From Rhodanobacter spathiphylli B39 (GTDB lineage Bacteria; Pseudomonadota; Gammaproteobacteria; Xanthomonadales; Rhodanobacteraceae), in NCBI RefSeq assembly GCF_000264295.1, contig NZ_AJXT01000004.1, positions 62,001-126,000 of the forward strand: a stretch of DNA of 64,000 nucleotides, written 5' to 3'. The position numbers and the translations under genes were made by a program. The notes under the pieces were generated by a model, which was given only the letters and a program-made list of their open reading frames with translations, was not told the DNA's origin and ran no database searches. Positions 21,699 to 30,788 of the stretch are shown here, piece by piece (position 1 is the first letter of the stretch; each line of letters begins with the position of its first letter).

Positions 21699-24600
21699 TC
21701 AGCCGGCGGGCGCGGGCGCGGTGGAAGCTGGAGGCATCGCCTTGCCGCGGCGATGCAGCAGCGCGTACAGCACCGGCATCACCAGCAGCACCAGCGGCAG
21801 TTGCAGCAGCATGCCGGCGATGATCGCCACCGCCAGCGGCTGCTGCATCTGCGAACCCTGGCCGAGCGCCAGCGCCAGCGGCAACAGGGTCAGGATCGCG
21901 GCGAGGGTCGACATCAGGATCGGCCGGGTGCGGTGCGTGCCGGCGTCGTGCAGGGCGTCGTGCAGGGCGAGCTCGCGCTGCGCATCGTCCAGCTCCGAGA
22001 AGTAGAAGATCGCCACCTCGGTGACGATGCCGACGATCATCGTCATGCCCATCATCGAGGAGATGTTCAGCTCGATGCCGGTCAGCCACAGCCCGACGAA
22101 AATGCCGGGCAGGGCCAGCAACGGCATCGCCATGATCGCCAGCGCCACGCGAAAACTCTCGTACAGGAACAGCAGCAGGGTGAACACCAGCGCGATAGCG
22201 GCCAGCATCACGATGGTCAAACCGCGGAAGGCCTGCTGCTGTTGCTGGTAGACACCGCCGAGCTGATAGAACATGCCCTTCGGCAGCAGGCCCGGTTGCG
22301 CCAGCACATGCTTCACGTCGCCGATCACCGCGCCGAGGCTGCGCCCGCTGATGCGTCCGGTCACCGCCACCATGCGCTTGAGGTTGTCGCGGGTGATTTC
22401 CGGCTGGCCCTGCACCTGCTTCAGCGCGGCCACTTGCGACAGCGGAAACAGATGGCCATCCGCGGCGCGGATCGGCAGCGCCGCCACCTGTTCGAGCCGC
22501 TGGTGCGCACCGTCCGGCAGGCGTACCCGCACGCCGACCACCTTGCCGTCCACCGGCAGTTGCGCGGCGACGGTGCCGTCGATCGCGGCGGCGACCTGGT
22601 CGGTGACCGCGGCGGGATCGAGCCCCTGCAGCGCGGCCCTGGCCGGATCGACCTGCACGGTCAGCGCGTCACCCGCCGGGTTGATGCCATCGAGCACGCC
22701 GACCACGCCGGTGATCCTGCCGATGGCCGCAGCCACCTTCGTGGCGGTGGCATTCAGCTGTTCCGGGTCGTCGCCGTACAGCTGCACCTCGATCGGTTGC
22801 GGCACTGCCACCAGGTCGCCGATCAGGTCCTCCATCAATTGCGCCAGGTCGATGTCGAGCCCTGGCACCTGCGCTTCCACCGCCGTGCGCACCTGGGTCA
22901 TCACCTCTTCGGTCGAGGGTCGCGAACCACTCTTCAGGCGCACGAAGAAATCGCCCTGGTTCGCCTCGGTGAGGCCGCCGCCCAGTTGCAGGCCGGTGCG
23001 CCGCGAGTAGGTGTCGACGTGGGGATTGGCGCGGATGATCGCCTCGACCTGGTTGAGCAGGCGATTGGTTTCCTGCAGCGAGGTGCCGGGTCTGGACAGG
23101 TAGTCGAGGATGAAGCCGCCTTCGTCCATCTTCGGCATGAAGCCGGTGTTCACCCGGGTAAAGGCGAAGACGCCCACCAGCAACAACGGCAACACCAGCA
23201 GCAGTGTGAGCACGGGTCGCCTGAGCCAGCGATCCAGTAGATGGTGGTAGCCGTCCATCATCCGCGTGGTGAAACGAGACGGCGGATGTTCGGCCAGGTG
23301 ACGGCGGTCGAGGAAGCGTTCGGCCAGCAGCGGCACGGCCACCCACGTCAGCAACCAGGAAATGATCAGCGCGCTGGCCATGGTCAGCGACAGCGCCTTG
23401 AAGAACGCACCGGTGACGCCGGTGAGGAAGGCCAGCGGCAGGAAGATCACCACGGTAGCTGCACTGGAACCGGTCAGCGGGCGGGTGAACTCCCACGCCG
23501 CCCCGGCGATGCGCTCATGCACGTGGCCTTCGCCCTGGTGGAGCCGCCGCATGATGTGTTCGAGCATCACGATCACGTCATCGATGATCAGCCCGACCGC
23601 CGCGGCCATGCCGCCCAGGGTCATCATGTTGAAGCTCATGCCGAGCACGCGCAGCAGCAGTACGGTGATCGCCAGCACCGCCGGCACCACGATCAGGGCG
23701 ATCAGGATCATCCGCGTGTTGCGCAGGAACACGAACAGCACCAGCGCGGCCAGCACGATGCCGATCAGGATCGCGTCGCGCACGCTGCTGGCCGCACCGG
23801 TGACCAGGCGGGTCTGGTCGTACCAGTTGGCGACCTTCACGCCCGCCGGCATCTGCGGGGCGAACTCGGCCAGGCGCTGCTTCACGTCGCCGGCAATCTG
23901 CACGCTGTTGCCGGCTGGCTGCTGGTAGACCTGCAGCAGCACGGCGTCCTGTCCGTCGGCATTGACCCGGACCCACTGCGGCACGTGGCTCAGGCTGAGG
24001 CGCGCCACGTCGCCCAGCCGCACCATGCCGCCCGGACCCGCGCGCAGCACGATGTGGCGCAAGCTGTCGAGGCTCTTCGGCTGGTTGTCGGCCAGCAGCA
24101 GGTAGAGCTTGTAGTGATCGGAAACCCGCCCCATCGCCTGGATCGTGGCGGCGTGACTCACTGCGGCCGACACCTCGGCCAGGCTCAGGTCCAGCGCGCG
24201 CAGCTTGCCCGGATCGACGTCCACATGGAACTCGGCCACCTCGCCGCCCTGCACGTCGACGTGGGCGACGCCGGCGATGCCGCTGAGCAACGGCCGCAAC
24301 TGGTATTCGGCCAGGTCGTGCAGTGCCGCGGGCGACTGCGTGTGCGAGCGCAGGCTGTAAGCCAGGACGGGAAAGGTGGTCGGGTCCATGCGCCGGGTCG
24401 ACATCTGGGTGCCGGCCGGCAGTTGCGGCAACACCTGGCTCGCGGCGCCGTTGACCTCCTGCAGCGCAGCGGCCATGTCCGCGCCCCAGTCGAAGCTGAT
24501 CGCGATGTCCGCGCTGCCGCGGCTGGTGGTGGAGCGCACGTCGCGCACGCCGCGCACCCGCCGCACGGCTTCCTCCACCGGCGTGGTCACCTCGATCGCC

Positions 24601-24776
24601 ATCTGGTCGGCCGGGCGGTCGCCCGCGTCGAGGGTCAGCTGCACCCGCGGGAACGCCACGTTGGGGAACAGCGCCACCGGCATCAGGAAGGCGCTGGCGA
24701 TGCCGCCGAGTGCCAGCGTCAGGGCGAGGAACAGCAGTGAGCGCCGGTGCTGCTGCATCCATGCGGTGAGACTCAC
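21699..24776 (-). CDS. RND-family efflux pump, inner-membrane subunit
   Basis: This 1025-residue protein has the AcrB/CusA layout: twelve membrane helices in two halves and two large periplasmic loops. The proton-relay pair D399-D400 lies in GLIIDDVIVMLE. In the helix that carries Lys940 of AcrB, this protein has T919-E920 (IVTEVAIFYF), as in heavy-metal RND pumps such as CusA. The N-terminal FPNVAFPRVQ is typical of the family. The GTG start overlaps the adaptor stop (GTGA). The substrate is not readable; no Met-rich copper relay is evident. Confidence 0.93.
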   Translation of the reverse strand: MSLTAWMQQHRRSLLFLALTLALGGIASAFLMPVALFPNVAFPRVQLTLDAGDRPADQMAIEVTTPVEEAVRRVRGVRDVRSTTSRGSADIAISFDWGADMAAALQEVNGAASQVLPQLPAGTQMSTRRMDPTTFPVLAYSLRSHTQSPAALHDLAEYQLRPLLSGIAGVAHVDVQGGEVAEFHVDVDPGKLRALDLSLAEVSAAVSHAATIQAMGRVSDHYKLYLLLADNQPKSLDSLRHIVLRAGPGGMVRLGDVARLSLSHVPQWVRVNADGQDAVLLQVYQQPAGNSVQIAGDVKQRLAEFAPQMPAGVKVANWYDQTRLVTGAASSVRDAILIGIVLAALVLFVFLRNTRMILIALIVVPAVLAITVLLLRVLGMSFNMMTLGGMAAAVGLIIDDVIVMLEHIMRRLHQGEGHVHERIAGAAWEFTRPLTGSSAATVVIFLPLAFLTGVTGAFFKALSLTMASALIISWLLTWVAVPLLAERFLDRRHLAEHPPSRFTTRMMDGYHHLLDRWLRRPVLTLLLVLPLLLVGVFAFTRVNTGFMPKMDEGGFILDYLSRPGTSLQETNRLLNQVEAIIRANPHVDTYSRRTGLQLGGGLTEANQGDFFVRLKSGSRPSTEEVMTQVRTAVEAQVPGLDIDLAQLMEDLIGDLVAVPQPIEVQLYGDDPEQLNATATKVAAAIGRITGVVGVLDGINPAGDALTVQVDPARAALQGLDPAAVTDQVAAAIDGTVAAQLPVDGKVVGVRVRLPDGAHQRLEQVAALPIRAADGHLFPLSQVAALKQVQGQPEITRDNLKRMVAVTGRISGRSLGAVIGDVKHVLAQPGLLPKGMFYQLGGVYQQQQQAFRGLTIVMLAAIALVFTLLLFLYESFRVALAIMAMPLLALPGIFVGLWLTGIELNISSMMGMTMIVGIVTEVAIFYFSELDDAQRELALHDALHDAGTHRTRPILMSTLAAILTLLPLALALGQGSQMQQPLAVAIIAGMLLQLPLVLLVMPVLYALLHRRGKAMPPASTAPAPAG

Positions 24777-25840
24777 TTGGCCGACTCCCGCACCGCATCG
24801 CCGTCGTTGAGTTCGTACACGCCGAGCACGACGACCTTCGCCCTTGCGTCGAGCGGGCCGTCCACGCCGACCGGATCGCCTTGTGCACTGCGCAGTTTCA
24901 CGTCGACCCGCTTGGCATGGCCTTGCTCGACCTGGAACAGGTAATCGCCGTGGTCGTCATGCAGCACGGCGGCGCGCGGCACCGACCAGGCGGTGAAATC
25001 CTCGGTGCGGATCTGTGCATCCAGCGGCGCGCCGGCAACCAGGCTGGCGCTGGCGGTGGCCGGCAACTCGACCTGGGCGTCCAGCAGACGAGTCTGCGGA
25101 TCGATCGCCTGGCCGACCATGCGCAGCGTGCCGATGAAAGTTTCCCGCGCGCCGTATACCGGCTGCAGCTGCACCGGCATGCCCGGCTGCAGCCGCGCGG
25201 CATCGTCCGGCTGCACGCCGAGCACGGCCAGCAGCGCGTGCGTGGGAGTGAAGCCGAGCAGGGGCGCGTTCGCGGCCACCCGTTCGCCCAGTCCTACCTG
25301 CAGACCGGTGACCACGCCATCGGCCGGTGCGTCGACGGTTTCACTGGCTGCTCCACCAGCCAGCGCGCGCTGTGCATCGAGCGCCGACTGCGCATCGGCC
25401 AGTGCCTTGCGCGCCGTCGCCAGTTGCGATTGCGTGGCCAGTCGCTGGGCGGCCAATTGTTCGGTGCGCCTGAGCTCCCCGCTAGCCAGGGCCAACGCGG
25501 TCTGCGCTTGCTGAAAGGCGCTGCGCGCCGCCGGGTCCGGGGCGATCGTCAGCAGTGGCTGGCCGCGCTTCACGGTCTGTCCCGCCGACACCTGCAGCGC
25601 GGTGACCTGGCCGCCGTGGGCGAGGCTGATCGAGCGGGCATGCCGGGGGTCGCCGGCCGCGCTGCCCCAGGCTTCGATGCTGTCGTGGAAGGTCTGCCGG
25701 GTCGGCGTGGCCGTGGTCACCAGGACTTCGCCAGCGGCGGCGGTGGCTTCGTCTTCGTCCGGCGTGGTCTTGCCGCAGCCGGACAACAGGCCAGAAAGAA
25801 TGGCCATGCCAAGAACGGAAATGATGACGGAACGATTCAT
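24773..25840 (-). CDS. RND periplasmic adaptor (membrane fusion lipoprotein)
   Basis: This 355-residue protein bridges the RND pump and the outer-membrane channel. A lipobox gives C22 (LLSGCGK) as the predicted lipidated residue. It has the two lipoyl half motifs GQVTALQVSAGQTVKRGQPLL and DAPADGVVTGLQVGLGERV (quoted in part: VSAGQTVKRG, APADGVVTG) around an alpha-hairpin of about residues 105-160, then a beta-barrel domain. It overlaps both neighbours by four bases, so adaptor, channel and pump are co-translated. Confidence 0.92.
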   Translation of the reverse strand: MNRSVIISVLGMAILSGLLSGCGKTTPDEDEATAAAGEVLVTTATPTRQTFHDSIEAWGSAAGDPRHARSISLAHGGQVTALQVSAGQTVKRGQPLLTIAPDPAARSAFQQAQTALALASGELRRTEQLAAQRLATQSQLATARKALADAQSALDAQRALAGGAASETVDAPADGVVTGLQVGLGERVAANAPLLGFTPTHALLAVLGVQPDDAARLQPGMPVQLQPVYGARETFIGTLRMVGQAIDPQTRLLDAQVELPATASASLVAGAPLDAQIRTEDFTAWSVPRAAVLHDDHGDYLFQVEQGHAKRVDVKLRSAQGDPVGVDGPLDARAKVVVLGVYELNDGDAVRESAK

Positions 25841-27273
25841 GGCGGAGATGCTTGTGTGGAGGCGGGTGGAGTGGCAGCCAGATCGGTGTTGCCCAGCAGC
25901 GCTTCCAGCGCGATCGACTGTCTGGCGCGCTCCAGTTGCGCGCTCAGCAGGTCGAGGTCGGCGCCGAGCGCGCTGCCGCGTATCGCCAGGTAGGTGGGCC
26001 AGTCCAGCGTGCCGGCCTGCCAGGCCTGTTCGGCGGACGCGCGTGCCTGATCCAGCCGCCGTGCGTGCGCGGCGAGGGTGACGAGCTGAGCGTCGAGCGT
26101 GGCGAGGTCGCTGCTGATCCGCTGCATGTCGCTGCGCGTGCCCAGCACCCGTGCTGTGTAGTCGTCATGCAGTTGCTGGCGGGTGGCGCGCTCGATCGCG
26201 ATGTTGCCGCGGTTGCGGTCGAACAGCGGCAGGGTGATGCCGATGCCGAGGCCGTTGGTGTACACCGCACTGGTGTCCCGCGCGGTGTTGAAGCCGATGT
26301 TCAATGCGGGAAACTGGGCCAGGATTGCGCTGCGCACCCTGGCCTGCTGCGACTGGTAACCGGCCTGCAGGGCCAGCAGGTCCGGCCGTCGCCGAGGCAG
26401 GTCGTCGAACGCCGCCCGCACCTGTTCCGGGGTGGGCTGGCCGAGCCAGGGCGCGCCGACCAGGTCGAGCTTCGCCGTCGGTGCCAGCCCCAGCAGCAGG
26501 TGCAGGTCGGCCTGTGCCTGATGCAGTGCGATCGTCGTGTCGGCCAGCCGCTGGTGCACGTCGGCCTCGGCATTGAGCCCGGCGCTGGCACTGTCGTAGG
26601 TGAGGTTGCCCGCATCCAGCGCGCTGCGGATATGGCCAGTGACCGTGGCGAGGGCGGTTTGCTCCTGCTCCAGTCGTGCCCGCTGCGCGCGCATGCTCAA
26701 CACCTGATCGAACAGCAGTCGCGCCTGCGCCACGGTCTGCCACTCGGCCCACAGCAGGTCGAGGTTGACCTGGCTGGCCTGGCTACTTGCCGCGGCCTTG
26801 CGCGAGGAGCGCGTCAACAGAGCGGTGATGTCCTCGCTCAGCCCCAAGCTGTAGGCCGTGCTCAGGCCGGCGCCGGACTGGCGTGGAAAGTCCGCCGACA
26901 GCGCCAGCTGCGGATCGGGCAGCAGGCCGGCGGCGAAGGCCTGCGCCCGCGCGACGCCCAGCTCGTCGCGCTTGACTCGCAGTTGCGGATTGTTGATCAC
27001 GGCCAGCATCGCCACCTCGGCGACGTCGAGGCCATCGGCGGCGTCAAAGCGATGCGTCGACAGCGCCGGCAGCGGCATGTTCGAGGTCGGCGCCGCCAGC
27101 CGTGCCACGTCGGCCGCACCGGCACCGCTGTCCAGCGGCAGGTCGGCATAGGTGGCGCAGCCGGACAGGCCCAGCGCCGTGGCGAGCATCAGGCCGACCC
27201 ATCGCTCAACCCGGCGCGCGCGATCGTTGCGCACGCGCGCGGGATCTGCGGTGGCGCGGTGTCTGTCTCGCAT
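25837..27273 (-). CDS. TolC-family outer-membrane efflux lipoprotein
   Basis: This 478-residue protein is the outer-membrane channel for the RND pump. A lipobox (LGLSGC) places the lipidated residue at C39 after a rather long basic N-terminus; a shorter start is possible. It shows the repeated TolC/OEP pattern, with VINNPQLRVKRDELGVAR in the first half and IGFNTARDTSAVYTNGLGIGITLPLFDRNRG (core GITLPLFDRNRG) in the second. The ATG shares one base with the stop of the upstream PAP2 gene (TGATG). Confidence 0.9.
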   Translation of the reverse strand: MRDRHRATADPARVRNDRARRVERWVGLMLATALGLSGCATYADLPLDSGAGAADVARLAAPTSNMPLPALSTHRFDAADGLDVAEVAMLAVINNPQLRVKRDELGVARAQAFAAGLLPDPQLALSADFPRQSGAGLSTAYSLGLSEDITALLTRSSRKAAASSQASQVNLDLLWAEWQTVAQARLLFDQVLSMRAQRARLEQEQTALATVTGHIRSALDAGNLTYDSASAGLNAEADVHQRLADTTIALHQAQADLHLLLGLAPTAKLDLVGAPWLGQPTPEQVRAAFDDLPRRRPDLLALQAGYQSQQARVRSAILAQFPALNIGFNTARDTSAVYTNGLGIGITLPLFDRNRGNIAIERATRQQLHDDYTARVLGTRSDMQRISSDLATLDAQLVTLAAHARRLDQARASAEQAWQAGTLDWPTYLAIRGSALGADLDLLSAQLERARQSIALEALLGNTDLAATPPASTQASPP

Positions 27274-27896
27274 CACTTGAAATGGTGGATGAAGCCGACC
27301 TGGAAGCCGCCTGGCAGCCAGCCGACGATCAGCGGCGACTTCCGGTGCGAGGCCCACAGGCCCACGCCGGTGCCGACCGCCGCACCCACCAGGACATCGC
27401 TCTGCCAGTGGCCGCGGGTCTTCACCCTGGCGATGGCGTCATAGACCGGCAGCAAGGCCAGCGCGTAAACCGCCGGGTGATCCTGGCCGTAATTCACCAT
27501 GAACGGCGTGACCGCTGCCGAGACTGCCGCCACCTCGCCACTCGGAAAACTCTGTGCGTGGCTGCCGGCAAAGAAGCGGTCGGGGTTGCTGGTCTGCGAG
27601 GGACGTTCGCGCTGGAACGCCAGCTTCAGTCCCTCGGTGCCGAGGCTGGTGACCGCCAGCGCATCCACCGAGCGCCAGAAGGTGTCGCCCAGCTTGTCCT
27701 GATCGCCAAACACCAGTGCGCCGCCAACCACCGTGGTGATCGTGCCGTACATCAGCACGTTCTGGTTCGAGCGCTTCCAGATGCCGCTATTGTCGTAGTG
27801 GACGCGATGATCGATGCCCAGCGGTCCGCCGGAAGCGAAAGCGCCGCCGGGGGCGAGGAGGGCAAGGCACAACAGGAGCGATGACAGGATGCGCAT
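27273..27896 (-). CDS. PAP2-family phosphatase, variant active-site motif
   Basis: This 207-residue protein has a signal peptide (about 1-21) and the lipid phosphatase domain. Motif 1 is K91-X6-R98-P99 (KLAFQRERP), and motif 3 is R157-X5-H163-X3-D167 with Ala in place of the leading Ser. Motif 2 reads PSGE (118-121) instead of PSGH, so the acid/base His is Glu. Motif 3 keeps the nucleophilic His. It starts the RND operon. It could act on polyprenyl or phospholipid phosphates in the envelope; activity is uncertain because of the PSGE change. Confidence 0.82.
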   Translation of the reverse strand: MRILSSLLLCLALLAPGGAFASGGPLGIDHRVHYDNSGIWKRSNQNVLMYGTITTVVGGALVFGDQDKLGDTFWRSVDALAVTSLGTEGLKLAFQRERPSQTSNPDRFFAGSHAQSFPSGEVAAVSAAVTPFMVNYGQDHPAVYALALLPVYDAIARVKTRGHWQSDVLVGAAVGTGVGLWASHRKSPLIVGWLPGGFQVGFIHHFK

Positions 27897-28062
27897 GTCT
27901 TTTTCCTCGCCAGGCCGACACAGCTGGCTTGCACCTGCCAAAGCTACGCAGGCCGGCTTTCGGTTTGCTTAGAGACCGGTTTCGCGCGTGTCACGGCTGG
28001 AAAGGCGCTGGAAAGGCGGGCTGCCTAAGCTGCGCATCCATTGCTGCTGATGCGAGTTCGCG
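27897..28062. other. Divergent gap between the PAP2 operon and the HAD gene
   Basis: Both flanking operons must start here. The gap holds CTGGAAAGGCG repeated in tandem at about 28001-28020. No confident -35/-10 pair was found on either strand. Confidence 0.35.
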
Positions 28063-28764
28063 ATGCGCGTGCCTGGCTGGACCATCCTGTGTGATTTCGA
28101 CGGCACCATTTCCGTCGAGGACGTGATCGACTCGCTGCTCGATCGCTTCGGCCGGCCCGGCTGGGAAGTGCTGGAGCAGGACTGGCGCGCCGGCCGCATC
28201 GGATCGCGCGAATGCATGGCCGGCCAGGTCGACCTGCTCCAGATGACCCGCGCCGAACTGGATGCACACCTGGCCGGGATCTGGATCGATCACGCGTTCC
28301 CGGGCTTTGTGGCGAAGGCGCGCGAGCTTGGCGTGCCGATCCGCGTGGTCAGCGATGGACTCGACCATGCGATCCAGCAGATTCTCGCGCGCTACGGCCT
28401 GGACCATCTGCCAGTGGCGGCGAACCACCTGGCGCCGGCGCGACCGCCGAAGCAGTGGCAACTGACCTCGCCATTCCAGGCCGAGGGTTGTCGCAGCGGC
28501 ACCTGCAAATGCGCCTGCGTGGCGCAGGCACGCGAAGGCGGCGCGAAGACCTTGCTGATCGGTGACGGTGCCTCCGACTTCTGCGCGGCCGATCGCGTGG
28601 ACTTCGTGTTCGCCAAGCATCGACTGATCGAACATTGCCGCGCCGCCGGCATTCCCTACGTGCCGATCACCGGCTTCGAGGACGCCCTCGACCTGTTGCC
28701 CCGGCTGCTCGACGGCAGCCTGGCCAGCCATGCGGTTCCCGCGCTGGCCACCACTTCCCACTGA
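28063..28764 (+). CDS. HAD-IB family phosphatase (MtnX-like)
   Basis: This 233-residue protein is a haloacid dehalogenase-type phosphatase. The nucleophile motif is DFDGT near residue 11, motif II is VVSDG, and motif III/IV is LIGDGASDFCAA. The cap is of the short helical type found in phosphoserine phosphatase and MtnX. An unusual Cys-rich patch, GTCKCACVAQ, lies before motif III. The substrate is unknown. It is followed 14 bases later by a class III aminotransferase, so the pair may dephosphorylate and transaminate the same amino compound. Confidence 0.8.
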   Translation: MRVPGWTILCDFDGTISVEDVIDSLLDRFGRPGWEVLEQDWRAGRIGSRECMAGQVDLLQMTRAELDAHLAGIWIDHAFPGFVAKARELGVPIRVVSDGLDHAIQQILARYGLDHLPVAANHLAPARPPKQWQLTSPFQAEGCRSGTCKCACVAQAREGGAKTLLIGDGASDFCAADRVDFVFAKHRLIEHCRAAGIPYVPITGFEDALDLLPRLLDGSLASHAVPALATTSH

Positions 28765-28778
28765 CCCCGGATTCCCCC

Positions 28779-30182
28779 ATGAATGCTTTCGACAAGAACA
28801 CCTCGGTGGTGATCGACGACGCGCAGCTGCTCGCCGACGAGGCGAAGTACAGCTCGTTCGGCGACACCGTCCATTACGTCGACCCGCCGAAGATCTTCCG
28901 TACCTGCGAAGGCAGCTACATGGTCGACAGCGCCGGCACGCCGTTCCTCGACCTGCAGATGTGGTACTCGGCGGTCAATTTCGGCTATGGCAACAAGCGC
29001 CTCAACAACGTGCTGAAGAACCAGATCGACCTGCTGCCCCAGGTGGCCAGCCAGTACCTGCACCAGAGCCGCATCGAGCTGGCGAAGACGGTGGCGCTGG
29101 ATGCGAAGCGCAAGTTCGGCCTGGACGGCCGCGTGCACTTCAACGTCGGCGGCGCGCAGGCGATCGAGGATTCGCTGAAGATCGTGCGCAACGCGCGCAA
29201 CGGCAAGAGCCTGATGTTCGCGTTCGAGGGCGGCTACCACGGCCGCACCCTGGGCGCCTCGTCGATCACGTCGAGCTACCGCTACCGCCGCCGCTTCGGC
29301 CACTTCGGCGAGCGTGCGATGTTCCTGCCGTTCCCGTACCCGTTCCGTCGTCCCAAGGGCATGACCGCAGAGGAATACTCGGACAGCTGCGTCAACCAGT
29401 TCGCCCGCCTGTTCGAAACCGAATACAACGGCGTGTGGGACCCCAAGACCAACCAGTGCGAATACGCCGCGTTCTACGTCGAGCCGATCCAGGGCACCGG
29501 CGGCTACGTGATCCCGCCGCCGGGCTTCTTCAAGGGCCTGAAGAAAGTGCTCGACCAGTACGGCATCCTGATGGTCTCCGACGAGATCCAGATGGGCTTC
29601 TGGCGCACCGGCAAGCTGTGGTCGATCGAGAACTTCGGCGTGACGCCGGACATCGTGGTGTTCGGCAAGGCGCTCACCAACGGCCTCAATCCGCTGTCCG
29701 GCCTGTGGGCGCGCGAGGAACTGATCAACCCCACCGTGTTCCCGCCCGGCTCGACCCACAGTACCTTCAACTCCAACCCGCTCGGCACCTCGCTCGGCCT
29801 CGAAGTCATCAAGATGGGTTACGAGCTGGACTACGAGACGAGCGTGCCGAAGAAGGGCGCGCACTTCCTCGACGGTCTGCGCGAGTTGCAGAAGAAGCAC
29901 AAGGAAATCGGCGACGTCGACGGCCTGGGGTTGGCGCTGCGCGCCGAGATCTGCACCGACGACGGCTTCACCCCGAACAAGGCGCTGCTCGACAGGATGG
30001 TCGACATCGGTCTGGCTGGCGATCTCACGCACAACGGCAAGAAGATCGGCCTGGTGCTCGACGTGGGCGGCTGGTACAAGAACGTGATCACCTTCGCACC
30101 GTCGCTGGACATCACCCACGAGGAGATTGATCTGGCGATGAGCCTGCTGGATCAGCTGCTGACGAAGGCCAAGAAGGGCTGA
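28779..30182 (+). CDS. Class III PLP-dependent aminotransferase
   Basis: This 467-residue enzyme belongs to the ornithine/4-aminobutyrate aminotransferase class. The PLP lysine is K297 in VFGKALTNG, preceded by the metal-like DEIQMGFWRTGK region (Asp that binds the pyridine nitrogen) and GGYHGRTLGA. The segment FPPGSTHSTFNSNP is also typical. The exact omega-amino substrate cannot be read. It follows the HAD phosphatase in one unit and ends before a hairpin. It is immediately followed by the repeat island. Confidence 0.85.
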   Translation: MNAFDKNTSVVIDDAQLLADEAKYSSFGDTVHYVDPPKIFRTCEGSYMVDSAGTPFLDLQMWYSAVNFGYGNKRLNNVLKNQIDLLPQVASQYLHQSRIELAKTVALDAKRKFGLDGRVHFNVGGAQAIEDSLKIVRNARNGKSLMFAFEGGYHGRTLGASSITSSYRYRRRFGHFGERAMFLPFPYPFRRPKGMTAEEYSDSCVNQFARLFETEYNGVWDPKTNQCEYAAFYVEPIQGTGGYVIPPPGFFKGLKKVLDQYGILMVSDEIQMGFWRTGKLWSIENFGVTPDIVVFGKALTNGLNPLSGLWAREELINPTVFPPGSTHSTFNSNPLGTSLGLEVIKMGYELDYETSVPKKGAHFLDGLRELQKKHKEIGDVDGLGLALRAEICTDDGFTPNKALLDRMVDIGLAGDLTHNGKKIGLVLDVGGWYKNVITFAPSLDITHEEIDLAMSLLDQLLTKAKKG

Positions 30183-30199
30183 TTTGCGCGGTGTGGATT

Positions 30200-30229
30200 G
30201 AAGGCCCGGCGGGCGACTGCCGGGCCTTC
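30200..30229 (+). terminator. Hairpin after the aminotransferase
   Basis: GAAGGCCCGGC at 30200-30210 pairs perfectly with GCCGGGCCTTC at 30219-30229 around an 8-base loop. Only CTTCT follows, so it may be a weak terminator. It closes the HAD-aminotransferase unit. Confidence 0.55.
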
Positions 30230-30257
30230 TCATGCCCGCGACTTTCTCCCTCTCCCC

Positions 30258-30623
30258 GCCATGCCTGCGAGATGCTTTTCAACAGCCGAAGGCTGGTCAG
30301 GCAGGCATCGCACTTCATCCATCATGTCTGCGGCAGAGTCTCCAGCCAGAGCAAGGGCTTTCGTCTGCCTGCGGTAGCCGAGTTACTTTCTCTTTGCGTG
30401 CTCAAAGAGAAAGTAACCAAAGAGAAAAAGCACCCCGCTTGGCGCTTGCCGGGCATCGTGCCCGGCAAGTCCGTGAGCCGGGGCCGGGCTTTTCGAGCGG
30501 GCATCCTGCCCGCGCGAAAAGGCGAGTCCGTCCATGGACTCGCCCGCTGCGCGGCCTGTCGACCCCGACTCACCGCCGCGCAAGGGACCCCGGGTAGAGC
30601 AGCGCGCCATCCTGGCGCGCACT
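30258..30623 (+). repeat. Left copy of a long structured inverted repeat
   Basis: This segment is repeated in reverse at 31710-32119. It is a chain of hairpins: ACTTTCTCTTTG facing CAAAGAGAAAGT near 30383-30415, CTTGCCGGGCA facing TGCCCGGCAAG at 30445-30469, GCGGGCA facing TGCCCGC at 30497-30513, GGCGAGTCC facing GGACTCGCC at 30521-30544, and GCGCGCCA facing TGGCGCGC at 30602-30620. The region from 30183 to 30788 holds no believable gene; small open frames here are by-products of the repeat. The copies differ mainly in a roughly 30-base stretch near 30319-30350. Confidence 0.85.
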
Positions 30624-30708
30624 CGGTGCGCAACCGCTTCGCGGTTGCGAGAGCAGGGCGCGGCGGCAAGGGGAACGTCTTCTATCGGCCAGAAGCGGCC
30701 GTTGAAAA

Positions 30709-30733
30709 AAGTGCACTCTGACCCGGGTTTTCG
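30709..30733 (+). repeat. Short inner inverted repeat, left copy
   Basis: AAGTGCACTCTGACCCGGG followed by TTTTCG is matched in reverse at 31567-31590, with one extra G here. The core TGCACTCTGACCC resembles the arm of the palindrome at tgt (TGACCCTGACCCC). It bounds the inner gene-bearing part of the island. Confidence 0.7.
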
Positions 30734-30788
30734 ACCCGGGTTTTCGCATGCAAAAGTTGAATCTGCCGGGTGATCTTCTGCACGAACA

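Noticed and set aside
21699-24776. Copper/silver exporter CusA
   Set aside because: E920 agrees with metal pumps, but there is no Met-rich relay and no CusF/CusB-type metal motif in the adaptor. The substrate is left open.
30191-30721. Short open frames within the structured repeats (also 31663-32118)
   Set aside because: The peptides are direct products of the hairpin sequence and appear from both copies in several frames; no conserved domain is seen.
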